Assembly: GCA_037576195.1 (NCBI GenBank)
Contig: CM075103.1
Span: forward strand, 9,796,001 to 9,860,000
Direction: 5' to 3'
DNA: 64,000 bases
From: Phytoseiulus persimilis
Lineage: Eukaryota > Arthropoda > Arachnida > Mesostigmata > Phytoseiidae
The position numbers were made by a program, and so were the translations under genes. Under the pieces are notes generated by a model. It saw only the letters and a program-made list of their open reading frames with translations, searched no databases and was not told the DNA's origin. This document shows, in pieces, positions 11,701 to 22,600 of this stretch (positions within the stretch are counted from its first letter, which is position 1; each line of letters opens with the position of its first letter).

Positions 11701-12516
11701 TGATTCCTGTCCGAAAAAGACCGGGTATATGCACTCCCATGCGTAATATGCATCTGACACGGAGCCTCTCGTTTCACTCACGACTTGAATATTCCACTCT
11801 TCCTGACATCACGAAATTGTCTGGGAATTTTCTAGCAGCTTTTTCAGATATCCCCGATGTTCTCCCTCCCAAGTTTCCAGGCCTCAAGAGATTGTGACGT
11901 CCGGTGAACTGGGGAAACCAATCAAAAATACTTCAGTGGAGAAAACAAGAAATGACGACCGGATGTTATGCGGACCGAACATTTTCAAATTCGTGCTCCC
12001 ATGGCTTTCGTTGTCACTGGACACACGAGATCCTCAAAAAGCAGCAGTAGTTTATCAGATATCCGGTAGCATATGAGCCGCCTCCGCCTTCTTGAAAAAC
12101 GGTTCTTCGTGACCGCGCGGTTCTTGACTTGTTCATCAAGTCACTGTTTCCGTTTTGCAGCTGCTCATTCTCTGACCTGCGCGTTACTCTCGAAAAGATC
12201 TCAGCACTTGTGAACTAAGGGAACCGTCTTCTTCCTTTCATGTGGCTCGGTACTCCAGGCCTGTGGATTCCAGCGAGTGAAGTCGAGCGGATAATCGTCA
12301 ACGGCGAACTCCCACCTCCTCCATACGGGCCCGCGATTCCACCCGCGATCGGGCAAAAGAACGTCTACTTCTATTACGGCTACATCAAAAAAGAAAACAA
12401 CGAGAGTCATTCCGAACGTCTTCGCGAGAACTCCACAGCCTGCCAGGGAAACGAAGCGGCTCAAGGCGACGGCAGCGCTGGCGGAGGGAGCGGCACCAAC
12501 GGCAGCCAAACCAACG
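2797..12516 (+). CDS. Unrecognised gene, three linked internal exons
   Basis: Three exons fit together: 2797-3084, 4711-4776 and 12259-12516. Each is entered and left in phase 1, with acceptors ttccag, ttaatttcag and tactccag and donors GTCAGT, GTTAGT and GTAAGT. The joined peptide (about 204 residues) is open throughout. It has an acidic start (around EDVFDISSS), a His/Asn/Tyr-rich low-complexity middle with a KHHHNG motif, then a better-ordered part with VERIIVNGELPPPPYGP and NVYFYYGYIKKE, and ends Gly/Ser/Asn-rich. An internal ATG lies at 2838, but the frame stays coding-like upstream, so the true start is probably further left. If the last donor is not used, translation stops at 12552-12554. 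The 7.5-kb second intron holds the minus-strand GMC oxidoreductase gene. No family is recognised and no function is proposed. Splice phases make the linkage likely; completeness is unknown. Confidence 0.5.
5728..5961 (+). CDS. Orphan open frame, possible alternative exon
   Basis: A 77-codon open frame follows a plausible acceptor (gtttcgcag, ending near 5729) and ends at TAG 5959-5961. The translation is balanced in composition and contains GTRFGVEVQRGNVVQLQKPF and KPDWIEITRNRNYK, which read more like protein than the surrounding chance frames. It could be entered in phase 1 from the exon ending at 4776 and would then be an alternative last exon of the unknown gene. No homologue is recognised. 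Confidence 0.25.
   Translation: MNKHQASTDLVIERFRCDRSGTRFGVEVQRGNVVQLQKPFEVTTMTPAQISGVKPDWIEITRNRNYKLSTSLKQTEV
6610..6615 (-). terminator. Poly(A) signal of the GMC oxidoreductase gene
   Basis: TTTATT on the plus strand reads AATAAA on the minus strand, about 140 bp past the stop codon of the GMC gene. Confidence 0.5.
6757..8733 (-). CDS. GMC-family oxidoreductase, intronless and divergent
   Basis: Single-exon 658-residue protein of the glucose-methanol-choline (GMC) flavoprotein family, close in layout to arthropod glucose dehydrogenase (FAD, quinone)-like enzymes, which oxidise alcohol or sugar groups. Visible features: two hydrophobic N-terminal segments (about 4-19 and 37-52) that could form a signal anchor; a Rossmann motif GGGISG at 82-87; the GMC block GKTLGGSS at 154-161; a perfect second GMC signature (GAVRTPQILMLSGVG); and the C-terminal catalytic region with His593 and His637, a His/His pair like that of aryl-alcohol oxidase. 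Oddities: the acidic residue that usually binds the FAD ribose (E in LLLEAG) is His104, and the usual Asn and Arg of the GGSSxxNxxxYxRG block are Gly164 and Leu170. The start is the ATG at 8731-8733. It sits antisense in a large intron of the unknown plus-strand gene. Family membership is clear; substrate and activity are not. Confidence 0.9.
   Translation of the reverse strand: MSLQLLLYPLDKLLFYAVNGITELVYRFGLGGMAQFHVPLLHVAFFAVCFIRPELRDYHLRREHVETDYRHLRASYDYIVVGGGISGCLAANRLSRHHTVLLVHGPGSVPNIVTRVPLLNSLNQGEASHDFEYKAEPSSIPLQWLTRGITYNSGKTLGGSSILGALIYSLGRKADFDGWATEFGIQGFDHDTLTHYVKMHTRAQGDVRGLPLYGDKGEFHVDYSETPRYYQKYKDAFLKAATYVTGTSFVRDHNEEWLGFGSALQLVEKHSGYLSSPVRALIENISKDHERRGRLHIVLESMVERIGIVKKFDGGLVARGVIVKMNNGERKYFFARRKVVLAAGAVRTPQILMLSGVGPLDELNKWQIPVLLNREGVGRNLHDHYDIGTSSTLFPRGKGYADVAPSELLQFFLTSRGAIRNSYGVNSLGFFKSRNTSYTKCITRETCQPDFEIFLHTLSVNHPIGGSTLRAAGIGTPDLEKYFYRVNGGNTLIQKDGILMTPTLLHPVTRGRIRLRDLMIESNPRIYLNVLDNERDVQLAAELYLTARKISITAFGPFGGEWMDVRQEGCTGPDDSFEYARCAVKRFLKTAWHLAGSARLGHPDDPFAVVDSNFNVIGVENLAVIDASIMPAPVSGHMLATIAAYVEKFCDMVHRGII
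8734..10540. other. Upstream flank of the GMC gene, no supported gene
   Basis: This is intron of the unknown plus-strand gene and the 5' flank of the minus-strand GMC gene. A GCC/GCT trinucleotide-rich patch occupies about 9045-9115. No conserved protein or RNA gene was recognised. Confidence 0.4.
10548..11300. repeat. Diverged inverted repeat, possible foldback element
   Basis: The left arm (about 10548-10775) read in reverse complement aligns with the right arm (about 11118-11300). Shared blocks run in the same order: a purine stretch, GGTTTTCGGCCC followed by a TACGGG-type word, a second TTTTCGG-ACGGGTTTTCG unit, TGCAAT, CACATCGGG, GTCTTTCA, CCGTCTCCT, GAT-TGGATTC, and a final GGTGATCCT-like word. 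The right arm lacks about 65 bp in the middle. The loop is about 340 bp. Within each arm a unit built on TTTTCGGCCCTNCGGG occurs twice. The two arms explain the long overlapping open frames here. No transposase frame is visible, so a non-autonomous foldback or MITE-type element is the simplest reading. Confidence 0.6.
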
Positions 12517-12677
12517 GTAAGTGCGGCCCGAAATCCATCGCAGCGGCTGTCTGATGACAATCCAGCAGGTCATTTGTGCGCTCTCGCCCGATCACGTCGG
12601 AGCGAAACCAACCAATAATGAAAAAGAGAAGAAAGTCGCCCGGATCGGTGAACCATTTTCTAGTTCGTTCTGTTCCG

Positions 12678-12683
12678 TTTATT
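12678..12683 (-). terminator. Poly(A) signal of the ATG8-family gene
   Basis: AATAAA on the minus strand, about 130 bp past the stop codon at 12814-12816. Confidence 0.5.
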
Positions 12684-12813
12684 CAGTCTCGACTTTCTGC
12701 CGAGCGAGAAACATCCGAGTCAATACTGAAAATTCAATTCTCTGTCGGACTAAAATCACAGCGTCATTTCCGTCTTTCGGGCTCCACCAATCCTTCGCGT
12801 TGGTTCGCCTCGT

Positions 12814-13952
12814 TCACGCACCAAAAGTGTTCTCTCCGCTGTACGTTAGGTAGAGAAATCCGTCTTCGTCCTTATATTGGTTGTACAATTCCCCCATGCT
12901 CATGCTGGAACAGATTGGTTATCGGTGAGATTGGTTTGCGAACGAGCTCGGATAGCGTGTCGAGAAGTATTAGGGCCAAACTGATTCAGCCACTGATCAA
13001 GCCGCCAAGTAACAACGACAGCAGCATCAGGCAAGTTAGGGAGTCCTACGGTTCGACTTAATGTTGGCCAGAGACCGGAAAGTGAGGATCCTCGTACAAA
13101 ATCTGCAAGTGTGTATATCGTCCGCCCGGAAAAGCGCGAGCTCATGAACTTGTGTGCTGCGCCTTGCTGTAGGAATCGATGCGGGGCCTGGAGCTCGCAT
13201 ACGAGGCTGTGTACCTGGACTGCGGCATGACACGGCCGACGAACAGGAACAATGCTTTCTCAGGGCTGAGAGCGATGCGTCTCCGAACAATCCACATGAA
13301 CTGCGCCACAGCAATATCGTCCGGAACAAGGAATTTCTGTTTGTCGATGGCCGGCACTTGATTGGAGTTCGGCGCTCTTTCCACAATCACCTACTATGCA
13401 GAAAGCTTTGTTAGGAGGAAAGTCACGGACAATCGTATTCCTCCCAATAATTGACGGAGCTTGGCGTAGGCCTGTCTCGGAGCCCAAGTTCGACCTTTTC
13501 TCACGGGAGGCTTGGGCCGCCTCCGCGTAGGAGAACTGGAGGAGCTTCTTGAGCAGCGAGGTTTTGAGCAGAGCTCCGCGAGCTCATCCTCTGTCCCATA
13601 TGGCTCGAATTCGAGACATAAGAGGGAGCGTCAGAGCCGTATCTTGGTATTATTCTGACCTGGCGGTTCGCAACCGTTATCGAAAGAAGTCTGAACTTGA
13701 CATCGCGTTGTTCGCAGATAGCTGTTATTAAGCAACTCGGGGCTTAACGCGATCCCGATAACAGGTCATTGATAGATGTGTGAATGACAAACTGCAGATA
13801 TAGGTCTACATGAAACATGACTCAATTGACGGATTTGCCGGCACATCTCTTACCGGAAGTCTGTGAGGATATTTTTCTAGTATGGCCTTCGACTCTTCCA
13901 TCCGCTGTTCTGGAAATGAAACTCCATCAAGCGTTCGGTTTTCAACCATCAT
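12814..13952 (-). CDS. ATG8-family ubiquitin-like protein (GABARAP/LC3-like)
   Basis: Three coding exons: 13952-13854 (phase 0 exit), 13390-13215 (phase 2 exit) and 12904-12814; together 121 residues, the normal ATG8 size. ATG8 proteins are joined to phosphatidylethanolamine on autophagosomal membranes and recruit cargo and machinery. Exon 1 ends in a KYPHRLP segment (family: KYPDRVP), exon 2 carries [15 protein letters not shown] and [10 protein letters not shown], and exon 3 carries KDEDGFLY and GENTFG. Gly120 followed by a single Ala121 is a standard ATG4 cleavage and lipidation site. The core is nearest GABARAPL2/Atg8. The start is firm, because an in-frame TAG lies directly before the ATG-ATG pair. 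The N-terminal helix region is unusual: the basic K-F-x-Y-K-x-E-x-PFEKR type start is replaced by an acidic segment, with only an FPEQR remnant. It is probably a fast-evolving paralogue rather than the main Atg8. Confidence 0.88.
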
Positions 13953-14050
13953 CTACTTCGAGTCTTACTGCCGTGCATTGGCTTAACTACACTAAACCAT
14001 CTTGACTACTTAGATTCCTTCATATGTTCTCTTTGCTTCTCCGTCTCTAG

Positions 14051-14342
14051 CCTGGATTTTCCCGGATTTGGGAGCCTCCAGCTCGGTATTTTTGTCAAAG
14101 AACAGAACGAGATCCTGGTGACTTTCCAAAGCCGGACCCCAATCAAAGTCCGACGAGAGGCAAAACACGATCCAAACACACACGGTTTTGAAAGTGATTT
14201 TCGATCTATATTCGCCGAACCTACCTTCGGATTGCTGACTTTTGAATCTGAACCTGACGCCAGCATCTCTCGTCTTCCTCCGGAACATTGTACACTCAAG
14301 GAGTTCGGTACACTAATCACAAAAACACACCACGGAAGCTGA
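14051..14342 (+). CDS. Candidate terminal exon, unknown protein
   Basis: A strong pyrimidine-rich acceptor (ttctccgtctctag) ends at 14050. The frame that starts with one leftover base then stays open for 96 codons to TGA 14340-14342. The peptide has balanced composition (for example SLQLGIFVKEQNEILVTF and PEHCTLKEFGTLIT). It needs an upstream exon leaving in phase 2. The unknown gene ending at 12516 leaves in phase 1, so they do not join directly. No family is recognised. Confidence 0.33.
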
Positions 14343-17300
14343 ACGTCACCGGGAACTCCTAAAATCCACAGTTGGCGACAAAGTATGTGTTTCAGACTGG
14401 AAAGAACGAGTTAAAGTCCAGATGGGAACGGTTTGATGGCCACTGGGTTTCGGTTGGAGGCACGCTCGTCGCTCGTTCGTACAGACGACTTCCTAGATGA
14501 ATTGGTACCGATGAACGGATAGAACCGGCTCCGAGTGGATTCGGTATCTTAATCCGCACACTCCTCTTTGCCGAGGCTAGCGAGCCGCTTAGAAATCGAA
14601 GCGAGAGCGAACGCTTGGAAGCAAACAATTAGCGCCTGCGCGTATGAGCTGTTTGTACAAACATGTGTGTCAATGGTGCCATCAGCCAACCACAATATTC
14701 GAACGTATCTCTTGTTGTGATGCAGTGACAGTTATCAAGACTTGAGTCCTCCCTCCCTCTTCGATGACGGCTTTCTTCACTTCATCTCGCCACCACTCTC
14801 CATGTCCTCGCTCTTTGTTTTTCCTCTGGAATCATTCTGCGCCGGCGGAACTTCGATACAATTTTAGTTTTTCAATCATTGATTCTAGTTCAGCCTTCAC
14901 GGGAAGCGGAAAAAATTGAAAAAAAAAAACAGGAACCCCAGGAAATAGAAGACAGGCGATGGAGCTGGGTAATTCATACGGACAAGGTGTCGGACGCATA
15001 AGTGTGGATCCGGATTCGACGGTTTTCGGTTGCTGAAGAGTGACAGATGAAGATTTTATCAGCAACCGGGTCCTTTGTTCATCATCTTCCGAAGCTCTTC
15101 CGATGATAGATTCCGTGGACCGAGTCGCCGTGATCGAAATAGCAAGATGAGCCAGACAGCCGCCGCCGGTCACTCTCTTCAGAAGTCATTACTTGAAAAG
15201 TGTGGTGTCGCGCCGCGGAGCGGATGGGTTGTTCAACAAGCGCTCACAGCTGTCCCTGCTTCTGAATGCGTCGACGGCTGCGTTCTGATATGAAAGCGAC
15301 ACCCTCATGTTTGAGGAAGCCACAGCGCTGAAACGCTTCGACTGTTGCTCTCTGCTCGATGCAACCAACGCTAATCATTTCGATAAGTGTGATTGAACGA
15401 ATTTCAAAATGACATTGATTCGTGTTCGACGAAGCGATTCGATTCGTTAGGCGGAACCGCGCTAACGGTGATGCGGAGCGAGTGCAACTGATGAATTTAT
15501 TCTCATGCATCGAGCATCGGGTAACATCGAACACGCCTTCGAGCACTCTCGATCCGGCAAGAACTTTGGGAGTTCTCCAGCTCATCAGACTGCTTAACTG
15601 TATCGCGGATCCTGAACAAAAAGAGAGAAATCCTCAAATCCGAGGAAGTTCCGACCACAGTCAGATTAAGCGCGGGATCAGCTCCGACACGATACCATCG
15701 GTATCATTTCGAGGAGCTGGGGTGGACCCCGTCCAGGAACCAGAGTAAAAAGAGAGGCTCGAGTCCGGAACAGCCGCTGGTAGCTCAAGGCTCAGGCCAT
15801 GCAGAACCGTTTACGAGTATGGAAATCGATTCCATTGCGAAACTCCGAGCGATTGTAACACCGGCGAGAACCTCCAGAGGAGGAAACAGTAATCGGCCGG
15901 TCCTCGTCGTCTAAATGAATCCTTATGAGTCGCTTCGAGGTCCAGTTCATCGAATTCACTGCCGAGCCGAACACTTCGTTAGGCACCCTAGTTTGCTAGT
16001 CGCACCGAGCACGTCTGCGATCATGGGCGACCCGCAACTGAAACGGCGGTGATTCCGACCGCCTGGCCCCGCCGCCGCAGCCGACCGAGCAAAAACATTA
16101 ATTCCCAGCATCGTTTTTTGTTCGGGAACCGCCTCATCTTCCAGACTAGCCAGAGCCACTTGATGCGATACGCGGAGAAGTTTTTTTCATCCAACCCGCT
16201 GGGGAAGACGCATAGCCCAAAGATCGCGGGCAGCTCACGTAATCTTGATCACAAGGAATAAAAGTTGGATAAACTTAAACATGTGTTAAACGGCTAAAGA
16301 GCAGTCTTCGACTCGCCAATCGAGAGGGTCTGAGAACACAATAACTGTAACGACTTCGACGCTCATCGTTGGTTTTAACGCTTCTCTTGCCAAGGAATTG
16401 TTTCCTTGGTGGAACTTCTGGCGCGAGTTCTCGTCCCGCAGCCCACCTCTCACGTTGGCCCTCGGCTGAGGGCCCTGGACGATCTCGCTGAGGAGCTACT
16501 CTGACCGGGCTCCAAGTTTTGAACGGGGTCGAGCTGCGCTGACGAAGGGTTATATTTGGGAGGTAGATTGGCCAGGCTCCAGCAATAAATTAGTCTGGCC
16601 ATCTATCAAGACAGCGTGACCTCTTCGTACCTGTGAAGGACAACAAATCCTGCTCCGTTCCCTCCCCCACACGGGCAGACAGGGAGATGCTCACCTTCGT
16701 ACTCACCCCTCCACGAACCCTCCCTCCTCCTGGCAGAGAATCTCTCTCAGGAGTCCTCTCCACGCGCGGAGAGTTTGTTGTGTCCGGACTCCTAGGTTAT
16801 CCTGACTAGCGCGCTTTTCTGTTCCCAACTGCTCGTGCTGGTGGGGGTGCGCGAAGTTTTTGCGCAGTGCACCACTGCGCTCCGATGTGAGTTCCGCTGG
16901 CTGCCACGGTGTTTTCGCAGTTTCCAGGCTCTGGAAGTGGCTTCGACCGATCGCGAGGCGTGAATTTCCGCGACAAGTTCGAACCGTGTATCCGGCGCGT
17001 GGTAACGGCTCAATAGCTCATCACCGGAAACACTTTGGTAGACGATCGTTAAAGCTTACATCGACCGTGTAGTCCGCATCGACGGTGAGTCTTCACGACC
17101 ACTTCAAGACCATGGAAACGATCTGCACCGCCGCAAGCTCGCGAAGAATGACCGTTCGCCGAGCGATTTTCGTTTTCGTGAATGATCCGCTATTTTTGTC
17201 GCCCAGTCCAGTTTCACTGCCGTCCCACTCCGTCCGATAGTGTCAGGCGAAGACCGTTAACAAGCCATGAGTCCACGAATGTAGTATATGTAGAGTCAAG

Positions 17301-19551
17301 CGAGTTCAGAAATTATTCACAATGTCCCCGATGCCTCTGCAAGTGCAGCAAGACCGGAAGTCATCGAACGGAGCAGTTTTTCGTAAGAAAAACCGCCGCA
17401 CATTCGTTCTGGACCCCGGTTTGTCTTGACGTGGCGTGGTTGTACGGAACAGCAACGAACGAAATGTTCTGGAATGATGGACAGACGGAAGGATGTCACC
17501 GATCGGTGTCCGATCGTAATAACAGGCTTCGCTTGATCCGCGTGCGAATCGCCAATCACTCGATGATCGCGGTTCTTGTCCTTTTCTCGGCGCTTCAGGA
17601 GTTTCAGTGTCGTTGATAGCCGCTGGTCCGAGCGATCGGAGCAAGTCCGACGGAAACGAGAGCCAAATCCCCGCCAAGTGAGGGGACTTGGAAGCCCAGC
17701 TGGGCATGAGACCCGAATGCGCTCCTGGATCATGCGGAAGCGGCCAAGTTCGAGCCAACGGTTCAAGAACCGATCGAGATTTCGTTGCGAAGTATCTCTC
17801 GGTGGCGGCACAGGAGGGTTCGCGTCACCGTCGCAGCACCCGACTCGGGCCAACAGCAGACCTGGACAGATTGAATTTTCCAACCCACAGGTCGCGCTGC
17901 GGAGGAAGTACAGTAATGGAGATTTGAGAGCTTCGTAAAACGTCTTCGAGGCTACGAAGTTGGTTTCTGGCCATTTCACGAGCGCCCAGTGAGTGGGTGC
18001 GAGTGTCCCGAACGCCCGAGCAAGAGACGAACCGCCTTGAGGGCGATTTGAGCAGACAGAGTATGTCGAGATTCGGAATCACTTTTGTACGCAAATTCCT
18101 TCGAATCTTCCGAAGCAAACGAGTAGGTGGACCGGTTTGTCTCCGCTCGATTTTCGTTCAGCGGTTTCCGCTCGCCCGAGGACTCAGCGCCGAAAAGGAT
18201 GAAGCAACTCTAGAGCTCACTCGTTTTCGATAAAAAAAAATAAATAATAATAATCGGATCAGCGACGAGCGAAATCTTCCGAAGTTGATGATGCTTCTCG
18301 GAGTGCCCGTCGGAGCGGATAATAGCTCAGGTTGGCGTGAAGGACAAGTTCCCGCAGAATACGCGATGTTATTGCCACACCCCAGTGTCATTCCACGCGA
18401 TTCGCGGAAAATTCGTCAAAGGCTCACTCGCGGCAGTGTCCGCGTTGTGAGCATGAATTGCTGAACATCTTCACGCGTTCGTCGGCTCTCGTCAGCTTCC
18501 TGGCTAAAGAGCAACCAGTCAGGTTGGTGCTCAGTCACTCGTGGCCTGCGCTGGAAGCATCTGGGTTCACCTCGCGAGCACGCATGCTCTAATCTTGAAG
18601 GCTTCAGCCAGCGGTCTAGATGGATGTAGCAGCGTTTGGCCGACTCGAAAGCATCGAGACCTTGTTCGGAGAGTGTGAGATTGGGTCTGCCCGGGCACGC
18701 TTCCCATGGAAGAACATATTGTCCCGAACAGTGGAAAGACCTAGATTGTGTCAGCTGTATAAACACCTGAATCCGAAGATTGTTCGTCCGCAGTTGAAGA
18801 GAAAGGACCACCCTGGCCGTGATCCTCCTTTTCTGTCCGGGTCCGCTCTGAGAACAGGAATCCACATGTGGTGTGTTTTTCCTTCCCAATCTCTCGGAAC
18901 CTCCCCCGTTCTGCGGATTCTGTCGCATCGTCCTCCTCAACCTGTCCTTCTCGTCCTGTCGTGCTATTCGAGAGGAACAGGCACCTGCACCGCTAGAAAC
19001 CGGGGCAATTAACAGACAGCGAAGGATCAGAGCAAAAACATGTGAGGCATGAGCTTCGCAGAGCCGCTCTGGAGGAAGACGCTTCTCCGTCCGCTCTGAA
19101 ACCCTCGAGTCTTTCCACTGGAGTTCCGTTTCCCGCTGTTGGCTCTTTACCCGTCCAGCTCGGGAGGGTTGAGCGCCGGAAGACCGTCAAATTCATTCAG
19201 GCACACTTCCACCCAATTTTCATTCCAGCCCGAGCACGTCGGGCTCGATGAAGGCGGAGCACGGAACAAAGGGAGCGATTCTCAGCCAGCTACACAGTTC
19301 TTGTCGCGTTTCTCGACCCCTGATTCTCTCGGCATGCTCGGAGGTCTCGCTCAGGCGCATGGCGTGCTCGGCTCCGTCACGTGGTCCGACGCAGCTGGTT
19401 CCACAGGGATAAAGTAATTTTCTCGATGTCGCGTGGAGCAAAGCTGCACATTTGTTGGAGTTAGCGAGCATCGCACCGGAAGCAACAATTTCGATCACGA
19501 TCGCTGTTAGCGCTGATCACTTATTGATGCTGATGTTTGTCTGCTCTCTAG
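14343..19551. other. No supported gene
   Basis: Only short frames on both strands, most of them Arg/Ser-rich as expected of GC-rich non-coding DNA. A perfect 8-bp hairpin (CCAAGGAA, TTGT loop, TTCCTTGG) lies near 16390-16409, and a C/T-rich patch at 16640-16760. An AT-rich simple stretch occurs at 18230-18252. No RNA gene is recognised. Confidence 0.4.
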
Positions 19552-19645
19552 AAATATTTCGACCAGATGCGCCCCGAGGAGCCAATGCGTGAACAGTTGT
19601 GGCTGGGATTGGAACTTTGTCGAGCTTCCCGAATCGTCCGGTCGG
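19552..19645 (+). CDS. Candidate internal exon, unknown gene
   Basis: A 94-bp exon lies between a strong acceptor (tttgtctgctctctag) and a GTGAGA donor. It is entered in phase 0 and left in phase 1, and encodes about 31 residues with FDQMRPEEPMREQLWLGLEL. The low stop density, acidic start and good splice sites set it apart from its surroundings. No partner exon was found, and the protein is not recognised. Confidence 0.35.
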
Positions 19646-22600
19646 GTGAGAATGTTCGAAGCACTCATCGCAGCGGTTTTTTCGATCAGAGTTCGAGCCG
19701 TGTAATTAGAGACGGCGCGCAGACTTTCAATCATCCATACGCGCGTCTTCGAAAGACGACTCGGCTATTCGAAGCTCCGAAAGCTGATTCGCTCGGAATC
19801 CGAGCTCCGCATTCTGCGATGACGACGCTCTGCCGGAGCTTTCCGGGCCCGGAAATATGACGAGAAGATCTCATTTACGGTTCAGCCCCGCTCGACTTGA
19901 ACTCGATTTACAAGGTGCAGAGTTTTCGAAGGCATGCTCGCCGTCCTCGATGGGGCCCGAGGGGCGGAGGTGGAGGACGAGGGGATCTGATCCGCTCGAA
20001 GTCGAGTGGAACGAGCGCTACGCGGAGTAAAGCTTTTGGCTCGCGCGTTTCAATTAACCACCGTTGCGTCTACGCAAACATGAATGGCCGCTGTATTGAC
20101 GCATGTCGTCGTCGACGACAATGGCGTTCCGTTTTTTGTGCGAGTTACACAGTGCGGGTATCCTTGTGGAACACCGACAACGTTGAACAAGCGATTTCCC
20201 CATTCAGAGGCCTCGACTCGAGTTCGGTCATCTCCAGAGCAAGCCAGGAGGCGTTTCCGTGGAAAACCCTCAGATAGGAGTTGCGCGTCAGCTCCGTGAG
20301 GTGGTAACATCCCGCAGTCGGCTGATTACGTCTCGTTCGCCATCTTCCTAGGATCTGGGTGTCCCTCAGCGTCGGGTCGCGTTATCCGCACCAGGGGCTG
20401 TACCTCATCATGGCCCACGGGGGGCTGACTTTATCTCCCGCTCCGAACCGTTCCTTTCCGCTCTCGAACCCCTCAATTCTCCATGAGAATTCGCTGCGGG
20501 AACCTGAGCTCTCCTTGCGGTTAGCTCGAATTCCACAAGGAGGAAATCATCTGTTCGGGAACATACGAACAATATGACGGAATCGCAGCGAACATTCTGA
20601 GACTCGGTGGCGCCGCAGTTGTCTTTGTCATAACTCGATCCGTTGTCTGAATGGAATCCGATCCGGGTTCGAACCTGAGCGTCCTGGCTGTCTGGCGGTA
20701 GACCACAGTTGAACGACGTTGTCCGACTCCGCTGGGTAATGAGAGCGCTTCGACAACTCGAAGAGTGTATACATACAGACTCCTGCCGAGCCACTCGAAG
20801 CAGATTTCCTATATGAGCTTCATCCGGAAGGAGTCCCGCGGAAGCTATATTTGGCTCGGGTTGTAGAAGAAGAGATCACCATGCGAGGATTTAGCAGGAC
20901 TGATTGGGAGAATCCCTATCGGGACCGGGAGCTTTCCCCGTTTCTTCCTTTCAATATATTTCTCCCTGTCATGATGCGCTCCCGGGGATAATCGTTTCAT
21001 TTGTTGCTCGAAAAATCAATTCATCCTTTTTTTTTGGCGGGTCTCGATGAAATCCCAATCAACCGGACGGGAGTGGATGGGGACGACCTCTGGAGGGAGT
21101 TTTTCCGCTCCCTGATCCTAGAAGTCGCCTCCTCCAGCCGAACCCCGGGAGAGGGAGCGATCGGGGACGCCTGGATTTCATGGTCTCAACCAACGCCGCT
21201 CGTCGACGGGAACCGTCGCAGTTGGGAGAGGAATTCCCGCGTGTGGGGATAAGCCAATAGAATGAAGATGAGCTACGGACGACGAATATTTTAATTACGC
21301 ATTCAGACCGAATACTGGCTCGACATGCCTCCTGAGTCCACCAAAGTCCCAAGCGGATCGGAATCCCTCCCAACTGCCACAGCTGAAGGAGTCTGCAGGA
21401 GGCAAATGTGGAAAAACGAGCGGTTCCGGAGACGGGCTTGCCGAACCACTCGATGAACAAATATATCGGTCGGTGCGAATTGAAGCCTTTCCGGCTTTGG
21501 GGAGGTTCCGTCGGGCTCCAATATTCGCGAGAGTGCACTATATCTTCCCGATAGGACCAAAAATATCGTTCGCGAGAACTGTGTTTCGAATCTTCGAGAG
21601 TCGGCACGAGCGCACGGTCTGTGTCATCGCTCGGATTCGGAGGAAAGCTCGAATGAATGGCGGATAGCAACTGAACAAACAAATCGGCCTCAAACCGAGA
21701 GTTCGAACGGAGCCGTTTGTGTGTTCGGAGTTTGCTCCCGGCTCTTGGAAGCTCCGCTTTTGGCTCCCGTGTTCTTCGAAATCGGGATTTGCCGGGATCG
21801 GGTTGAGCTGCCAGGTGACGCCGCACGATGTATCTCCAGAACGTTCGCCTGGAATCTTTGGAAGAAATCGTCACGTCACGAGAAGTGCGTCTTCTCCGCC
21901 AGGAACAGATTTCTCCTCCCACGAGCGACGAAGCGGCTCGGTTTGAGGTCGGGTTCCATTCTTGGCGCGGCTCCCGCCGCGTGGGAGTGCTCCGGGTCTG
22001 GAGATAACGAACCGCGAACCAGTCAAACGTGAACTCCGAGGAGGAGGGAGCAGGAAATGACTCACTGAGTTGATTCCCTCAAGAAATACAATCTTAGAGA
22101 CCTTCTCGTCCCGTCGGACAGGGAAGCTCCCGCGAACTTGATTGCTAGAGGACTGAAACAACGGCTAGAGGAGGAGGCGGGCGAAGATTTTATTTATGGC
22201 GGACTTTTGTTTAAACGTCTACCGAGGCAAAGATAAGAAAGTTGCACGAGTCGAGCCGCGATTTACAATGTTCGAGTGGCAGCAGAGTAGGGCTCTTTTA
22301 TGGAGCGCCCTGGCCGCTCGGTTGGACATGTCGTAAACCGGAGAAACGTACAGTGGGCCTGTGACACCTGAGATATTCCTCCTTTGTACGATGGAAACCG
22401 AGCAACGAAAGGCGGAGCAGAGTCAGGTTGAATGTCGTTCGACGGGAGCGGTCGAAGTTTGGAAATGATCTACATGAGCCGGCAAGAGCATCTGCGGCGT
22501 GGAGTCGGATCTCACTCCTCCGATTGGAGAAGTCGGGATGGAGAATTCGCCGGAGGAAACGTCGGAGTTCTCGATGGAGACACTCGAGCGGTGGAAATTC

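Noticed and set aside
13154..13414. Plus-strand open frame of 86 codons with an acceptor-like start
   Set aside because: It is the antisense of ATG8 exon 2, whose minus-strand product is clearly conserved.
16390..16409. Perfect 8-bp hairpin
   Set aside because: A single short palindrome with no context; expected by chance in 64 kb.
20660..20690. B-box-like GGGTTCGAACC
   Set aside because: The T-arm does not pair fully and no other tRNA arms are present.
20408..20794. Minus-strand peptide with HSDNGSSY, recalling an integrase motif
   Set aside because: The rest of the frame has no integrase or reverse-transcriptase similarity; the short match is chance.
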